DNA of 64,000 bases from Herbidospora daliensis (GCF_001570585.1 NZ_BBXF01000014.1:1-64000), one strand, 5' to 3'; counted from the stretch's first letter, positions 1-9,606 are shown. Translations and numbers: made by a program. The notes: generated from the letters alone by a model not told the origin.

Positions 1-279
1 TACCCGTCGTCGCCTTGGTAGGCCACTACCCCACCAACAAGCTGATAGGCCGCGAGTCCATCCCTGACCGAAAAAACTTTCCACGTCCATCCGATGCCGG
101 AAGACGTCACATCCGGTATTAGACCCAGTTTCCCAGGCTTATCCCAGAGTCAGGGGCAGGTTACTCACGTGTTACTCACCCGTTCGCCGCTCGAGTACCC
201 CGAAGGGCCTTTCCGCTCGACTTGCATGTGTTAAGCACGCCGCCAGCGTTCGTCCTGAGCCAGGATCAAACTCTCCAAA
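1..279 (-). rRNA. rrs: 16S ribosomal RNA, 5' part (gene continues beyond left edge)
   Basis: The reverse complement contains the near-universal bacterial 16S 5' sequence AGAGTTTGATCCTGGCTC followed by AGGACGAACGCTGGCGGCGTGC, typical of actinobacteria. Only the first ~280 nt are in the window; the 3' part and the 23S and 5S genes should lie to the left. The mature 5' end is placed at about 277-281 by similarity to the family and is not exact. The gene is transcribed away from valS, from the promoters at 423-543. Confidence 0.97.
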
Positions 280-422
280 AGATGTCTTCAGAGAATTTTC
301 CCGGCTGACATAATGTCAACCAAAGGAATCCGTCATCAAATGACGGGGTTGTGCATCATGCACTGGCTTTTAGCACACTGTTGAGTTCTCAAGAAACGGA
401 CTTGCTTTTTTCTTTGTGTCTT
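280..422 (-). other. rRNA operon leader: antitermination and processing region
   Basis: Read on the minus strand, this leader holds the actinobacterial rrn box TTGAGAACTCAACAGTGTGC (around 372-393). A hairpin follows at 330-346 (CCGTCAT, 3-nt loop, ATGACGG) and then the palindrome TGACAT-A-ATGTCA at 306-318, just before the mature 16S end. In other actinobacteria such boxes recruit Nus factors and the stems are cut by RNase III. That role is inferred here from position and sequence. Confidence 0.75.
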
Positions 423-452
423 TATCTTCGCAGCGCTTCCGGTTAGTGTCAA
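423..452 (-). promoter_or_regulatory. rRNA promoter, proximal
   Basis: On the minus strand a perfect -35 TTGACA (447-452) lies 18 bp from an AAGATA -10-like hexamer (423-428). It sits about 140 bp before the 16S gene, immediately upstream of the leader, and resembles principal-sigma rRNA promoters. The -10 is weaker than the -35. Confidence 0.6.
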
Positions 453-515
453 ATTCAGTGATTCGACATTTTCCTTTTCCCGCTGGAAGTGCTCCCTTTC
501 GAGAGCAACCCGTCT

Positions 516-543
516 AACTTACCCGAGCTCCGGGCGATGTCAA
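516..543 (-). promoter_or_regulatory. rRNA promoter, distal
   Basis: On the minus strand TTGACA (538-543) is followed after 16 bp by TAAGTT (516-521), a TAnnnT-type -10. Together with the proximal promoter this gives tandem rRNA promoters between valS and 16S. The rest of the valS-16S gap (544-716) shows no gene on either strand that looks real. Confidence 0.6.
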
Positions 544-716
544 ATCGCCCGGTTTCCCGGAGGAAGTTGTTGGGGACGCCTTGGGGATCTGATCGCCCCG
601 GCTCTTCCGAGTCCGGGCCGCGCCGTCCCGCTTGGCGTAACAAGAACATTAGCACCTTGGCGGGGATGCCGCGACCCAGTTCGGCAACCCGGTAATCATT
701 CCCTGGCCACGAAACC

Positions 717-3299
717 CTAAACCTGGGGCAACGAGGCAAGTTGAGCCTCAAGACGGGCGATGTCCTCGACCGCCTGGGCGGCCCGCGCACGGACCTTCGC
801 GACTACGTCGTCGGGGGCCTTCGCCATGAACTGCTCGTTGCCGAGCTTGCCCGTGACCTGGGCCTGTTCCTTCTTCGCGACCGCGAGGTCCTTCTCCAGG
901 CGCTTGCGCTCGGCCGCCACGTCGATGGCGCCGGCCGTGTCGATCTCGACGATGACCGTGCCCACCGCGAGGCGGGCGGTCGGGGTGAAAGTTTCTCCCG
1001 ACGGGTCGAGCCTGAGGAGGGAACGGATGGCGTCTTCGTGGGCGGCGGTGGCCGTACCGGAGAGAGACAATCGGGCCGCGACCCGCTGACCGGGCTTGAG
1101 GCCCTGGTCGGAACGGAACCGGCGGACCTCGGTGACGAGGTTCTGGACCGCCTCGATCTCCGACTCGGCTCCCGGGTCGGCGAGAGCCGGGTCGTGCGCC
1201 GGCCACGGCGCGACCACGATCGACTCCTTGCCGGTGACCGCGCGCCACAGCTCCTCGGTGACGAACGGGATCAGCGGGTGGAGCAGGCGCAGCAGCGCGT
1301 CGAAGACGTGGCCGAGGACACGCTTGGTGTTCTCGGCGACCTGGCCGCCGCCGGCGATCTGGATCTTCGCGAGCTCCAGATACCAGTCGCAGACCTCGTC
1401 CCACGCAAAGTGGTAGAGCGAGTCGCTGATCTTGGCGAACTCGAAGTCGTCGAAGGCCGTGTCGACCAGCGACACCACCGAGTGCAGGCGCGACAGGATC
1501 CAGCGGTCGGCCGCGGTCAGCTCCTCGGGCAGGCCGTCGCTGACGGCGCCGTTCATGAGGGCGAACCGGGTTGCGTTCCAGATCTTGTTGCAGAAGTTGC
1601 GGGAGCCGGCCGCCCAGTCTTCGCTGATCGCCACGTCGGAGCCGGGGTTGGCGCCGCGCAGCAGGGTGAAGCGGGTGGCGTCGGCGCCGTAGCGCTCGAT
1701 CCAGTCGAGGGGGTCGATGACGTTGCCGAACGACTTCGACATCTTCTTGCCGAACTGGTCGCGGACCATGCCGTGCAGCGCGACGGTCTTGAACGGCGGC
1801 TGCCCGTCCATGGCGTAGAGGCCGAACATCATCATTCTGGCGACCCAGAAGAAGAGGATGTCGTAGCCGGTGACCAGGACGGTCGTCGGATAGAACTTCT
1901 TGAGGTCGTCGGTCTGCTCGGGCCAGCCGAGCGTCGAGAACGGCCACAGGCCCGAGGAGAACCAGGTGTCGAGGACGTCGGGGTCCTGCGTGTAGCCCTC
2001 GGGGATCTCGTCGTCGGGGCCGACGCAGACGACCTCGCCCTCGGGGCCGTACCAGACCGGGATGCGGTGGCCCCACCACAGCTGGCGCGAGATGCACCAG
2101 TCGTGCATGTCGTCGACCCAGTCGAAGTAGCGCTTGGCCAGCTCCGGCGGGTGGATGCGGGTGCGGCCGTCGCGGACGGCGTCGCCCGCGGCCTTGGCCA
2201 GCGGCGAGACGTTGACGAACCACTGCAGCGACAGCCGGGGCTCGACCACGGTCTTGCAGCGCGAGCAGTGGCCGACGCTGTGGAGGTAGGGACGCTTCTC
2301 GGCGACGATCCGGCCCTCGGCGCGCAGCGCCGCGACGACCGCGGGGCGCGCCTCGAACCGGTCGAGCCCCTGGAAGGGCCCGTGGGCGGTGATGACGCCG
2401 CGTTCGTCCATGATCGCCAGGGACGGCAGGTCGTGGCGGCGGCCGATCTCGAAGTCGTTGGGGTCGTGGGCCGGGGTGACCTTCACGGCGCCGGTGCCGA
2501 ACGCGGGGTCGACGTGGTCGTCGGCGACGATCGGGATGCGCCGGCCGGTCAGCGGCAGCTCGACCTCGCGGCCGATCAGATGGGCGTAGCGCTCGTCGGA
2601 GGGGTGGACCGCGACGGCGGTGTCGCCGAGCATGGTCTCGGCCCGGGTGGTCGCCACCACGATCGCGTCGTCGCCGTCGCCGTAGCGGATCGAGACGAGC
2701 TCGCCCTCGTCTTCCTGGTGCTCGACCTCGATGTCGGACAGCGCGGTCAGGCAGCGGGGGCACCAGTTGATGATGCGGTTGGCCCGGTAGATGAGGCCGT
2801 CGTCGAAGAGGCGCTTGAAGATCGTCTGGACGGCCCGAGACAGGCCCTCGTCCATCGTGAAGCGCTCGCGGGACCAGTCGACTCCGTCGCCGAGCTTCTT
2901 CATCTGGCCGAGGATGCGGCCGCCCGACTCCTCTTTCCACTGCCAGACCCGGTTGACGAAGGCCTCGCGGCCGAGGTCGTGGCGCGAGAGGCCGTCTTTG
3001 GCCAGCTCGCGCTCGACGACGTTCTGCGTCGCGATTCCGGCGTGGTCCATGCCGGGCAGCCAGAGAGTGGCGTTGCCCTGCATGCGGGCCCGGCGGGTCA
3101 GCACGTCTTGGATCGAGTGGTCGAGGGCGTGGCCCACATGGAGCGAGCCGGTCACGTTCGGCGGCGGGAGGACGATGCTGTACGGCTCTCGCCCGTCTAC
3201 CGCGCTCGCTCCGAAGTGACCGGCCGCTACCCAGCGCTCGTAGCTGGGGGCCTCGACATCGGCAGGGGCATACTGGGTCGGCAGTTCAGGCGTCGTCAC
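717..3299 (-). CDS. valS: Valyl-tRNA synthetase
   Basis: Charges tRNA-Val with valine in the cytoplasm; class Ia synthetase with an editing domain. The ~860-aa product has the HIGH-type signature HVGH at residues 54-57 after PPPNVTG, the KMSKS loop near residue 518 (KMSKSFGN), and a C-terminal coiled coil from about residue 800 ([16 protein letters not shown]), all typical of bacterial ValRS. I chose the GTG at 3299 (product begins [12 protein letters not shown]). A TTG at 3314 and an ATG at 3341 are in frame, and the ATG would begin only 6 nt after clpX. No strong Shine-Dalgarno decides among them. It is the last gene before the rRNA operon; folC, which often follows valS in Streptomyces, is not here. 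Confidence 0.96.
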   Translation of the reverse strand: MTTPELPTQYAPADVEAPSYERWVAAGHFGASAVDGREPYSIVLPPPNVTGSLHVGHALDHSIQDVLTRRARMQGNATLWLPGMDHAGIATQNVVERELAKDGLSRHDLGREAFVNRVWQWKEESGGRILGQMKKLGDGVDWSRERFTMDEGLSRAVQTIFKRLFDDGLIYRANRIINWCPRCLTALSDIEVEHQEDEGELVSIRYGDGDDAIVVATTRAETMLGDTAVAVHPSDERYAHLIGREVELPLTGRRIPIVADDHVDPAFGTGAVKVTPAHDPNDFEIGRRHDLPSLAIMDERGVITAHGPFQGLDRFEARPAVVAALRAEGRIVAEKRPYLHSVGHCSRCKTVVEPRLSLQWFVNVSPLAKAAGDAVRDGRTRIHPPELAKRYFDWVDDMHDWCISRQLWWGHRIPVWYGPEGEVVCVGPDDEIPEGYTQDPDVLDTWFSSGLWPFSTLGWPEQTDDLKKFYPTTVLVTGYDILFFWVARMMMFGLYAMDGQPPFKTVALHGMVRDQFGKKMSKSFGNVIDPLDWIERYGADATRFTLLRGANPGSDVAISEDWAAGSRNFCNKIWNATRFALMNGAVSDGLPEELTAADRWILSRLHSVVSLVDTAFDDFEFAKISDSLYHFAWDEVCDWYLELAKIQIAGGGQVAENTKRVLGHVFDALLRLLHPLIPFVTEELWRAVTGKESIVVAPWPAHDPALADPGAESEIEAVQNLVTEVRRFRSDQGLKPGQRVAARLSLSGTATAAHEDAIRSLLRLDPSGETFTPTARLAVGTVIVEIDTAGAIDVAAERKRLEKDLAVAKKEQAQVTGKLGNEQFMAKAPDDVVAKVRARAAQAVEDIARLEAQLASLPQV

Positions 3300-3347
3300 G
3301 AGAGCCAATTCTAGAAGCTCCCACCGAGCGCCCCGGCCCAATATGTG

Positions 3348-4625
3348 TTATGCGGACTTCTCTCGCGGGGTTCGCTGCTGCTTCAGCTGGTCGCGCGGGA
3401 TCAGTGTCGGGTTGACGTGTTCGAGGACCGCCTCGCGGGTGATCACGACCCGGGCGACATCCTGTCGCGAGGGCACTTCGTACATCACCGAGAGGAGGAC
3501 CTCCTCCAGGATCGCGCGCAGGCCACGGGCGCCGGTGCCGCGCAGGATCGCCTGGTCGGCGATGGCCTCGAGCGCGTCGTCGGAGAACTCCAGCTCCACG
3601 TTGTCGAGCTCGAACAGCCGCCGGTACTGCTTGACCAGCGCGTTGCGGGGCTCGGTGAGGATCTGGATCAGGGCCTCGCGGTCGAGGTTGTGGACGCTGG
3701 TGATGACCGGCAGACGGCCCACGAACTCGGGGATCATGCCGAACTTCAGCAGGTCTTCGGGCATCACGTCGCCGAAGATGTCGACCGAGTCGACCTCTTC
3801 CTTCGACCTGATGATCGCGTTGAAGCCGATGCCCTTCTTGCCCACCCGGGACTCGATGATCTTCTCGAGGCCCGCGAAGGCGCCACCGCAGATGAACAGC
3901 ACGTTGGTGGTGTCGATCTGGATGAACTCCTGGTGGGGGTGCTTGCGGCCGCCCTGCGGAGGCACCGATGCGGTGGTGCCCTCCAGTATCTTCAGCAGCG
4001 CCTGCTGCACGCCCTCGCCGGAGACGTCGCGGGTGATCGACGGGTTCTCGCTCTTGCGGGCGATCTTGTCGACCTCGTCGATGTAGATGATGCCGGTCTC
4101 GGCCTTCTTGACGTCGTAGTCGGCGGCCTGGATCAGCTTCAGCAGGATGTTCTCGACGTCTTCGCCCACGTAGCCGGCCTCGGTGAGGGCGGTGGCGTCG
4201 GCGATGGCGAACGGCACGTTGAGCATCTTGGCCAGGGTCTGGGCCAGGAGCGTCTTGCCGGAGCCGGTGGGGCCGAGAAGGAGGATGTTGGACTTGGACA
4301 ACTCGAGCCCGTCGTCACGGCCGCGCTCGCCGGACTGGACGCGCTTGTAGTGGTTGTAGACCGCGACGGAAAGGGCCTTCTTGGCCTTGTCCTGGCCGAT
4401 CACGTAGGCGTCGAGGAACTCGTAGATCTCTCGAGGCTTGGGGAGGTTGTCCCACTTCAGCTCAGAGGACTCGGAGAGCTCCTCCTCGATGATCTCGTTG
4501 CAGAGCTCGATGCACTCATCGCAGATGTAGACGCCTGGTCCAGCGATGAGCTTCTTGACCTGCTTCTGGCTCTTGCCACAGAACGAGCATTTGAGCAGGT
4601 CTCCCCCGTCGCCGATGCGTGCCAC
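3348..4625 (-). CDS. clpX: ATP-dependent Clp protease ATP-binding subunit ClpX
   Basis: AAA+ unfoldase that feeds substrates to the ClpP1P2 peptidase. The 425-aa product starts with the ClpX zinc-binding domain (CSFC at about 14-17, CDEC and C further on), followed by Walker A GPTGSGKT, the pore loop GYVGED and a Walker B ending IDEVDKI. Length is normal for the family. The GTG start at 4625 follows AAGGAG on the minus strand. It lies downstream of clpP2 but is separated from it by ~200 bp holding a strong hairpin (4768-4804), so it probably also has its own promoter. valS follows almost immediately, suggesting co-transcription. Confidence 0.97.
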   Translation of the reverse strand: MARIGDGGDLLKCSFCGKSQKQVKKLIAGPGVYICDECIELCNEIIEEELSESSELKWDNLPKPREIYEFLDAYVIGQDKAKKALSVAVYNHYKRVQSGERGRDDGLELSKSNILLLGPTGSGKTLLAQTLAKMLNVPFAIADATALTEAGYVGEDVENILLKLIQAADYDVKKAETGIIYIDEVDKIARKSENPSITRDVSGEGVQQALLKILEGTTASVPPQGGRKHPHQEFIQIDTTNVLFICGGAFAGLEKIIESRVGKKGIGFNAIIRSKEEVDSVDIFGDVMPEDLLKFGMIPEFVGRLPVITSVHNLDREALIQILTEPRNALVKQYRRLFELDNVELEFSDDALEAIADQAILRGTGARGLRAILEEVLLSVMYEVPSRQDVARVVITREAVLEHVNPTLIPRDQLKQQRTPREKSA

Positions 4626-4767
4626 CCCAGACTCTCCTTTGCGTGGGACCGCCCTGCTGCCGCGGTCCGGTCATTCGCGCCGGTCACTTCGGTGCGAAAA
4701 CGTCATCCCGCTCAGGTTTCGACGTTACCGTCTTCCGGGCCCTAGGTGAGCCCCCTAGCGGTGAGTC

Positions 4768-4804
4768 GCACCGGAAGGTGCCCAATTGGGCACCGTTCCG
4801 GTGC
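4768..4804 (-). terminator. Hairpin terminator after clpP2
   Basis: An inverted repeat of about 16 bp with one bulge and an AATT loop (GCACCGGAAGGTGCCC / GGGCACCGTTCCGGTGC) lies 20 nt past the clpP2 stop. There is no U tract, as is common in actinobacteria. It separates clpP1P2 from clpX-valS and could attenuate rather than stop transcription. Confidence 0.65.
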
Positions 4805-4823
4805 ACTTGCGACCTTCGATCTC

Positions 4824-5468
4824 TTACGAAGCGACGGAAGCCGTCTGGCGCTTACGCGACGGAATGATGTCGTCGACGATTCCGTAGGCCTTGGCCTCGT
4901 CGGCGCTGAGGATCTTGTCGCGCTCGATGTCGCGACGGACCTCGGCCGGCTCCTTGCGCGTGTGCTTGGCCACGATCTGCTCCAGAAGGTCCCGCATACG
5001 CAGGATCTCACGAGCCTGGATCTCGATGTCGGATCCCTGGCCGCCGCCCTCGGTGGAGGGCTGGTGGATCAGGACCCGGGCGTTCGGCAGGGCGAAGCGC
5101 TTGCCGGGCGTGCCGCCCGCGAGCAGCACCGCCGCGGCCGAGGCCGCCTGGCCCAGGCACACCGTCTGGATCTCCGGCCGGACGAACTGCATCGTGTCGT
5201 AGATCGCCGTCATGGCCGTGAAGGAGCCGCCGGGCGAGTTGATGTAGATGCTGATGTCACGGTCGGGGTCGAGCGACTCCAGCGTCAGGAGCTGGGCCAT
5301 CACGTCGTTGGCCGACGCGTCGTCGATCTGCACGCCGAGGAAGATGATGCGGTCCTCGAACAGCTTGTTGTACGGGTTCATCTCCTTCACGCCGTAGGTC
5401 GTACGCTCGACGAACGAAGGGATGATGTAACGGCCGTTGATGTCACCCGGCCGGATCAGGTCACTCAT
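4824..5468 (-). CDS. clpP2: ATP-dependent Clp protease proteolytic subunit ClpP2
   Basis: Serine peptidase subunit of the ClpP1P2 tetradecamer. The 214-aa product has the catalytic serine in GQAASAAA, the histidine in [10 protein letters not shown] and the aspartate in ERDKILSA, plus the INSPGGSF segment of the family. The ATG at 5468 is preferred because GGGAG lies 5-6 nt upstream. An ATG at 5483 (MTGAS) overlaps the clpP1 stop as ATGA and remains possible. It is translated right after clpP1, consistent with stoichiometric production of the two non-identical subunits that actinobacteria need for activity. Confidence 0.96.
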   Translation of the reverse strand: MSDLIRPGDINGRYIIPSFVERTTYGVKEMNPYNKLFEDRIIFLGVQIDDASANDVMAQLLTLESLDPDRDISIYINSPGGSFTAMTAIYDTMQFVRPEIQTVCLGQAASAAAVLLAGGTPGKRFALPNARVLIHQPSTEGGGQGSDIEIQAREILRMRDLLEQIVAKHTRKEPAEVRRDIERDKILSADEAKAYGIVDDIIPSRKRQTASVAS

Positions 5469-5479
5469 GGACGCTCCCG

Positions 5480-6124
5480 TCATGAAACGGCGCCCTCGGA
5501 GGGCACCTGCCGCGCGCTGCGGATCACTTGGTCGATGAAGCCGTAGTCCTTGGCCTCGTCGGCCGTGAACCAGCGGTCGCGGTCGGAGTCGCGCTCGATC
5601 TGGTCGAGCGACTGGCCCGTGTGGTGGGCGATGCGCTCGGCCAGCGTCTTCTTGACGTAGAGCATCTGCTCGGCCTGGATCGCGATGTCGGCGGCGGTGC
5701 CGCCGATGCCTCCGGAAGGCTGGTGCATCATGATCCGGGCGTGGGGCAGGGCGAAACGCTTGCCCGGCGCCCCGGCGCACAGAAGGAACTGGCCCATGGA
5801 AGCGGCCAGGCCCATGCCCACCGTGCAGACGTCGTTCGGCACATACTCCATCATGTCGTAAATCGCCATGCCGGCCGTCACGGAACCGCCGGGGGAGTTG
5901 ATGTACAGCCAGATGTCGCGGTTGGGATCGTCGGCGGCGAGCAGCAGGAGCTCGGCGCAGAGCCGGTTGGCGACCTCGTCATTGACCTGAGTGCCGAGCA
6001 CCACGATTCGCTCACGCAGCAGACGCTGGTAGAGCTGGTCTTCAAGCCGGGCGGGGCCGTTCTCTCTGCCTCGCGACTCGGGCTCGAAGCCGATGGGCTG
6101 GAAGAAGGTCGGCGGGCTGGTCAC
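5480..6124 (-). CDS. clpP1: ATP-dependent Clp protease proteolytic subunit ClpP1
   Basis: First peptidase subunit of the actinobacterial ClpP1P2 complex. The 214-aa product has catalytic Ser in GLAASMGQ, His in MMHQPSGG and Asp in ERDSDRDRW, with INSPGGSV upstream as in all ClpP. A ~30-residue N-terminal extension precedes the core and may be a propeptide, as is known for actinobacterial ClpP1. It leads a two-gene unit with clpP2 (12 nt between the clpP1 stop and the chosen clpP2 start). A ClgR-type box lies 87 bp upstream, predicting induction by the activator ClgR. Confidence 0.96.
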   Translation of the reverse strand: MTSPPTFFQPIGFEPESRGRENGPARLEDQLYQRLLRERIVVLGTQVNDEVANRLCAELLLLAADDPNRDIWLYINSPGGSVTAGMAIYDMMEYVPNDVCTVGMGLAASMGQFLLCAGAPGKRFALPHARIMMHQPSGGIGGTAADIAIQAEQMLYVKKTLAERIAHHTGQSLDQIERDSDRDRWFTADEAKDYGFIDQVIRSARQVPSEGAVS

Positions 6125-6210
6125 AGCGTCACCTTCCGATGCGTCGTTATCGATTGGCTTTGCTCGACCCTAACGCGCGCCGCCTACAGCTCATGCCCCC
6201 TCACCCGGGT

Positions 6211-6224
6211 GTTCGCTGACGGCG
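6211..6224. promoter_or_regulatory. Putative ClgR box upstream of clpP1P2
   Basis: The sequence GTTCGCTGACGGCG matches exactly the ClgR motif GTTCGC-N5-GCG described for Streptomyces clp promoters. It sits between the tig terminator and clpP1, 87 bp from the clpP1 start, where an activator would bind. No clgR gene is in this window. The match is direct; the regulation is inferred from Streptomyces. Confidence 0.7.
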
Positions 6225-6289
6225 CATGCTCCCCCACGCCCTGTTTGTACGGGTTTCGACCGCCCCATGACGTACCGAACCCATACAGA

Positions 6290-6317
6290 CAGGCCCCCGG
6301 TGAAAACCGGGGGCCTG
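6290..6317 (-). terminator. Terminator after tig
   Basis: A perfect 12-bp stem (CAGGCCCCCGGT / ACCGGGGGCCTG) with a 4-nt loop lies 25 nt past the tig stop on the minus strand, without a T tract. It isolates tig from the clpP1P2 unit. Confidence 0.85.
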
Positions 6318-6341
6318 AAAGAGACTGCGGTGAGCCGTCGC

Positions 6342-7721
6342 CTACTCGGCGGAGGCGCCGGCCGGGGCCTGGGCGAGCCCCTCGGCCTCCTGCTCGGGGT
6401 TGAGCTCGGCGTAGATGGCCTTGAGGTCGACCTCGTTGCCCTCGGAGTCGACGACCTTGGCGGCGTCGCCCACGACCGACTTGGCCTTCTCGCGGACGAT
6501 CTCCATCATCGCGAGGGTCAGCTGGTCGTTGTCGGCGAGGTGCTGGGCCAGCGTGTTCGGCGCGACGCCCATCTGGGCGGCGCGGCGCACCACGAACTGG
6601 GTCAGCTCCTCTTCGCTGACGCCGATGTCCTCCGCCTTGACGATCTTGTCGAGGACGAAGCCCATCTTCAGCGCCCGGGCGGAGTTGGCGTCGAACTCGG
6701 CGAAGCGCTCCTCCTCGGTCGTCTGGTAGAGGCGGAAGTATGCCTCGCGGCTCAGGCCGCTCTCGGCGATCTGGTGCTCGAGGTTGTGCTTGCGGGCGTC
6801 GACCTCGGCCTTGAGGGCGCTGTCGGGCAGCGGGATCTCGAGACCGCCGATGAGGGCGTCGACGGCCTTCTCACGGGCCTGGACGACCTGCTCGATCAGC
6901 TTGTTGCGGCGGACCTGCTCGCGGATGCTGTTCTTGAGCTCCTCGAGCGTGTCGAACTCGGAGGCCAGCTGCGCGAACTCGTCGTCGAGCTCGGGGAGGA
7001 CCTTCTCCTTGACCGACTTGACGTTGATGATCACGTCGGCCTCTTCGCCGGCGTTCTCGCCGCCGACGAGCGTGGTGCGGAAGGTCTTCTCCTCGTCGGC
7101 CGACAGGCCCTCGAGCGCGGCGTCGAGGCCCTCGAGGACCGAACCGGCGCCGACCTCGTAGGAGACGTCGGCGGCCTGCTGCTCGTCGAGGTTGCGGCCG
7201 TCGATCTCGGCGCGCAGGTCCATGACGACGTAGTCGCCCTTGGTGGCCGCGCGCTCCACGCCGGTCAGCGTGGCGAAGCGCTGGCGCAGCGCGTCGAGCT
7301 GGGTGTCGACGTCGCCGTCGGCGACGGTCGCGGCGTCGACGGTGACCTCGGTGCCCGCGTAGTCGGGCAGGTCGAAGGTGGGACGGACGTCGACCTCGGC
7401 GGTGAACTCCACCTGCTGGCCGTCGTCGATCCGGGTGACCTCGATCTCGGGCTGGCTCACCGGGAAGAGATCGACCTCGTCGACGGCGCGGCCGTAGAGG
7501 CCGGGCAGCGCGTCGTTCAGGGTCTCCTCGAGCACGACCGCGCGGCCGAAGCGCTGCTCGATGATCCGGGCCGGAACCTTACCGGGGCGGAAGCCGGGGA
7601 CGCGCACCTGCTGCGCGACCTTCTTGTAGGCGGCCTTCAGGCTCGGCTCGAGCTCCTCGAACGGCACCTCGACGGTGAGCTTCACCCGAGTGGGGCTGAG
7701 CTCCTCGACAGCGGTCTTCAC
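6342..7721 (-). CDS. tig: Trigger factor, ribosome-associated chaperone and peptidyl-prolyl isomerase
   Basis: Binds the ribosome exit tunnel and folds nascent chains. The 459-aa product begins MKTAVEELSPTRVKLTVEVP and carries the ribosome-docking signature GFRPGKVP near residues 43-50, then a central FKBP-like isomerase domain (DYVVMDLRAEIDG) and the helical C-terminal substrate cradle. It ends with an acidic, Ala/Gln-rich tail. The GTG at 7721 is chosen because AGGAG stands 8 nt upstream and the product aligns with family N termini; the upstream in-frame reading has no such support. The position ahead of clpP1P2 is the standard actinobacterial order. Confidence 0.96.
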   Translation of the reverse strand: MKTAVEELSPTRVKLTVEVPFEELEPSLKAAYKKVAQQVRVPGFRPGKVPARIIEQRFGRAVVLEETLNDALPGLYGRAVDEVDLFPVSQPEIEVTRIDDGQQVEFTAEVDVRPTFDLPDYAGTEVTVDAATVADGDVDTQLDALRQRFATLTGVERAATKGDYVVMDLRAEIDGRNLDEQQAADVSYEVGAGSVLEGLDAALEGLSADEEKTFRTTLVGGENAGEEADVIINVKSVKEKVLPELDDEFAQLASEFDTLEELKNSIREQVRRNKLIEQVVQAREKAVDALIGGLEIPLPDSALKAEVDARKHNLEHQIAESGLSREAYFRLYQTTEEERFAEFDANSARALKMGFVLDKIVKAEDIGVSEEELTQFVVRRAAQMGVAPNTLAQHLADNDQLTLAMMEIVREKAKSVVGDAAKVVDSEGNEVDLKAIYAELNPEQEAEGLAQAPAGASAE

Positions 7722-7894
7722 GGGGTGGTCTCCTAAATAACAGCATCTGGTGATCGCGGGCGCGTCATGCACAGCTACCGCGGCACGTTACGCGCACCGC
7801 GCCCACGAAGAGGGCACATGGGCATGCTCCACTGCGGCGGGGTGTCCAGCGCCAAACTTCAGTCTAGAGCAGAGCAGCCCCCGCGAGTGACGCC

Positions 7895-8764
7895 TCAGAG
7901 TTCGCGCGAGATCTTTCTGAGAATGTCGACGGTCTCGCTCGGGGTGGTGGAGACCGCGCAGAGGCGTTCCATCACCTCGCTGTACTTGTCGACCTCGTCG
8001 CGTTTGTCGAGATAGAGGGCGCTGCCGAGCTGCTCGACGTAGACGATGTCGGGGAGCTCCGCCTCGGGGAAACGCAGGATGCTGAACGCGCCGCCCTCCG
8101 CGGCGTGTCCGCCGAAGTGGAAGGGCATCACCTGGATCGTGACATTCGTCTGGTCCATCAGCTCGATCAGGTGCTGGATCTGCCCGCGCATCACGTCGAC
8201 GCCGCCGATCGGGCGGCGCAGCGCCGCCTCGTCGATGACGGCCCAGAAGGTGGGCGGGGTGGTGCGTTCGAGGACCTGGCGCTGGCGTTCGAGCCGCAGG
8301 TCGACCCGCCGGGCGATCTCTTCGGGGGCCGAGCCGACCGCGCCGGCCGTGATGACCGCGCGGGAGTACTCCTTGGTCTGCAGCAGGCCCGGCACGAACT
8401 GGACCTCGTAGGTCCGGATGCGGGCGGCCGCCTCTTCGAGGCCGACGTAGGCCTGGAACCAGCCGGGCAGGACGTCGCTGAAGCGGTGCCACCAGCCGGG
8501 CTCGTTGGCCTGCTTGACCAGTTCGAGGATGGGCTTGCGGGCGGCCTCTTCGGCCACGCCGTACATGGTGAGGAGGTCTTCGACGTCGCGTTCGCGGAAG
8601 CTGACGCGGCCGAGCTCCATGCGGCTGATCTTCGACTCGGAGCCGCGGATGAGGTGCCCCGCCTCGAAGCGCGAGATGCCGCGTTCTTCACGGAGTTTGC
8701 GCAGCTGGGTGCCGAGGAGGATGCGCAGCGCCGTGGGACCTTGTCCCGGTTGGGTACGTGTCAC
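7895..8764 (-). CDS. XRE-type regulator with Scr1/DUF5753-like C-terminal domain (WhiJ-like)
   Basis: The ~289-aa protein has an N-terminal Cro/C1-type helix-turn-helix (about residues 15-70; LRKLREERGISRFEAGHLIRG then SKISRMELGR) and a long C-terminal region (from about 100, PGWFQAYVGLEEAAARIRTY) of the kind seen in the numerous WhiJ/Scr1 proteins of filamentous actinobacteria. The GTG at 8764 follows GGGAGG at 4-nt spacing, which decides the start. It is divergent from a small HATPase gene; such pairs are common in Streptomyces and often include a third DUF397 protein, absent here. A developmental or DNA-damage role is known for some relatives; the target here is unknown. Confidence 0.85.
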   Translation of the reverse strand: MTRTQPGQGPTALRILLGTQLRKLREERGISRFEAGHLIRGSESKISRMELGRVSFRERDVEDLLTMYGVAEEAARKPILELVKQANEPGWWHRFSDVLPGWFQAYVGLEEAAARIRTYEVQFVPGLLQTKEYSRAVITAGAVGSAPEEIARRVDLRLERQRQVLERTTPPTFWAVIDEAALRRPIGGVDVMRGQIQHLIELMDQTNVTIQVMPFHFGGHAAEGGAFSILRFPEAELPDIVYVEQLGSALYLDKRDEVDKYSEVMERLCAVSTTPSETVDILRKISREL

Positions 8765-8964
8765 GGCGCCTCCCTTTCTGCTCGACTCGCCGGGGAAGGT
8801 CGAGCCGACACCCCCAGCCCACACAGTGTCACCACTTCCGGCCAGGAAGACAAGGCTTGGGTCCCCCGTCCATTTCACAATCGCTCAACGTTTTGGGCAA
8901 GTGCACAGGGCGCTTGCACGTGCATTTGGGTCTTGCAGGGGGCGGGCCCTTGTCCCATGATGGC

Positions 8965-8994
8965 CTAGTGCATATTGGGCCAAAGGTGCACTAG
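8965..8994. promoter_or_regulatory. Inverted-repeat operator candidate between XRE regulator and ATPase
   Basis: A perfect 8-bp inverted repeat, CTAGTGCA (8965-8972) and TGCACTAG (8987-8994), with a 14-bp spacer, lies 35 bp before the ATPase gene start. Further TGCA-containing elements (GTGCAC and TGCACGTGCA) occur near 8900-8930 in the same divergent region. They are the best candidates for binding by the adjacent XRE protein. Confidence 0.55.
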
Positions 8995-9028
8995 TTCTCA
9001 AATCTGGCGATCGGGAGGTGCGGGCAGG

Positions 9029-9496
9029 ATGTTGGATAATCCCATATCCGCCCGCGATGTCGGGGTGGAGCGCCTGCTGCGCACCGCCCCCAAGTCCGAC
9101 GCCGCCACCTGTCCGTTACGCCCCCTCGCGGACTCGGTGAAGACCGCACGCGATGTTACGCGATCGACGTTGCAGGGTTGGGGACTTTCGGAACTCACCG
9201 ACGACGCCACCCTGGTCGTTTCGGAGCTGGTGACCAACGCCGTTCGTTACGCTCTGTATCCGGCGCGGGCGTTCACCGACCACCCGATCACCCTCATGCT
9301 GGTGCGCATCGCCCCCCACGTGATACTCGCCGTCGCCGACCCCAGCGACGAGGTGCCCACCCGCAAGGAGCCCGACTTCGTCTCGGAGAACGGGCGCGGC
9401 CTCTACATCGTGGAGACCTACAGCCAGGCGTGGGGCTGGGACCCGCTCGACGAGGGCGGCAAGGCCGTCTGGGCGATGTTCCGCACCGGAGCCTGA
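9029..9496 (+). CDS. ATP-binding protein, anti-sigma-factor-like (HATPase_c fold)
   Basis: A 155-aa GHKL-type ATPase domain. Visible motifs are the N box ELVTNAVRYA, a G1-like segment AVADPSDE and the G2 motif GRGLYIVETY. Proteins of this size resemble RsbW/SpoIIAB anti-sigma kinases and the ATPases paired with WhiJ-type regulators. The ATG at 9029 is used because GGGAGG (9014 onwards) precedes it; an earlier TTG at 8975 would run through the operator. It is divergent from the XRE regulator and probably controlled by it. Partner sigma or anti-anti-sigma factors are not adjacent. Confidence 0.85.
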   Translation: MLDNPISARDVGVERLLRTAPKSDAATCPLRPLADSVKTARDVTRSTLQGWGLSELTDDATLVVSELVTNAVRYALYPARAFTDHPITLMLVRIAPHVILAVADPSDEVPTRKEPDFVSENGRGLYIVETYSQAWGWDPLDEGGKAVWAMFRTGA

Positions 9497-9554
9497 CACT
9501 TCTCTTTCCGTCCGGCCACCCGCTTGGGTTGTGCGCCATAACGGGATGGTCTGG

Positions 9555-9585
9555 CGCTCCGTAATGGCGTCGACACTACGGAGCG
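9555..9585. terminator. Hairpin between convergent genes
   Basis: A perfect 9-bp inverted repeat (CGCTCCGTA / TACGGAGCG) with a 13-nt loop sits between the convergent ATPase and nucleotidyltransferase-acetyltransferase genes. It could terminate transcription from both sides. Confidence 0.55.
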
Positions 9586-9606
9586 GAACGTTGGCCGGCG
9601 AAAGTT

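Noticed and set aside
306-318. TTGACA near the 16S start as a third rRNA promoter
   Set aside because: It is half of the palindrome TGACATAATGTCA and has no -10 at proper distance; more probably a processing stem.
741-3314. Long open frame on the plus strand opposite valS
   Set aside because: It is the antisense of a clear valS; in ~70% GC DNA stop codons are rare on all strands. Its composition (Asp/Val/Arg/Gly-rich) is unlike a protein family.
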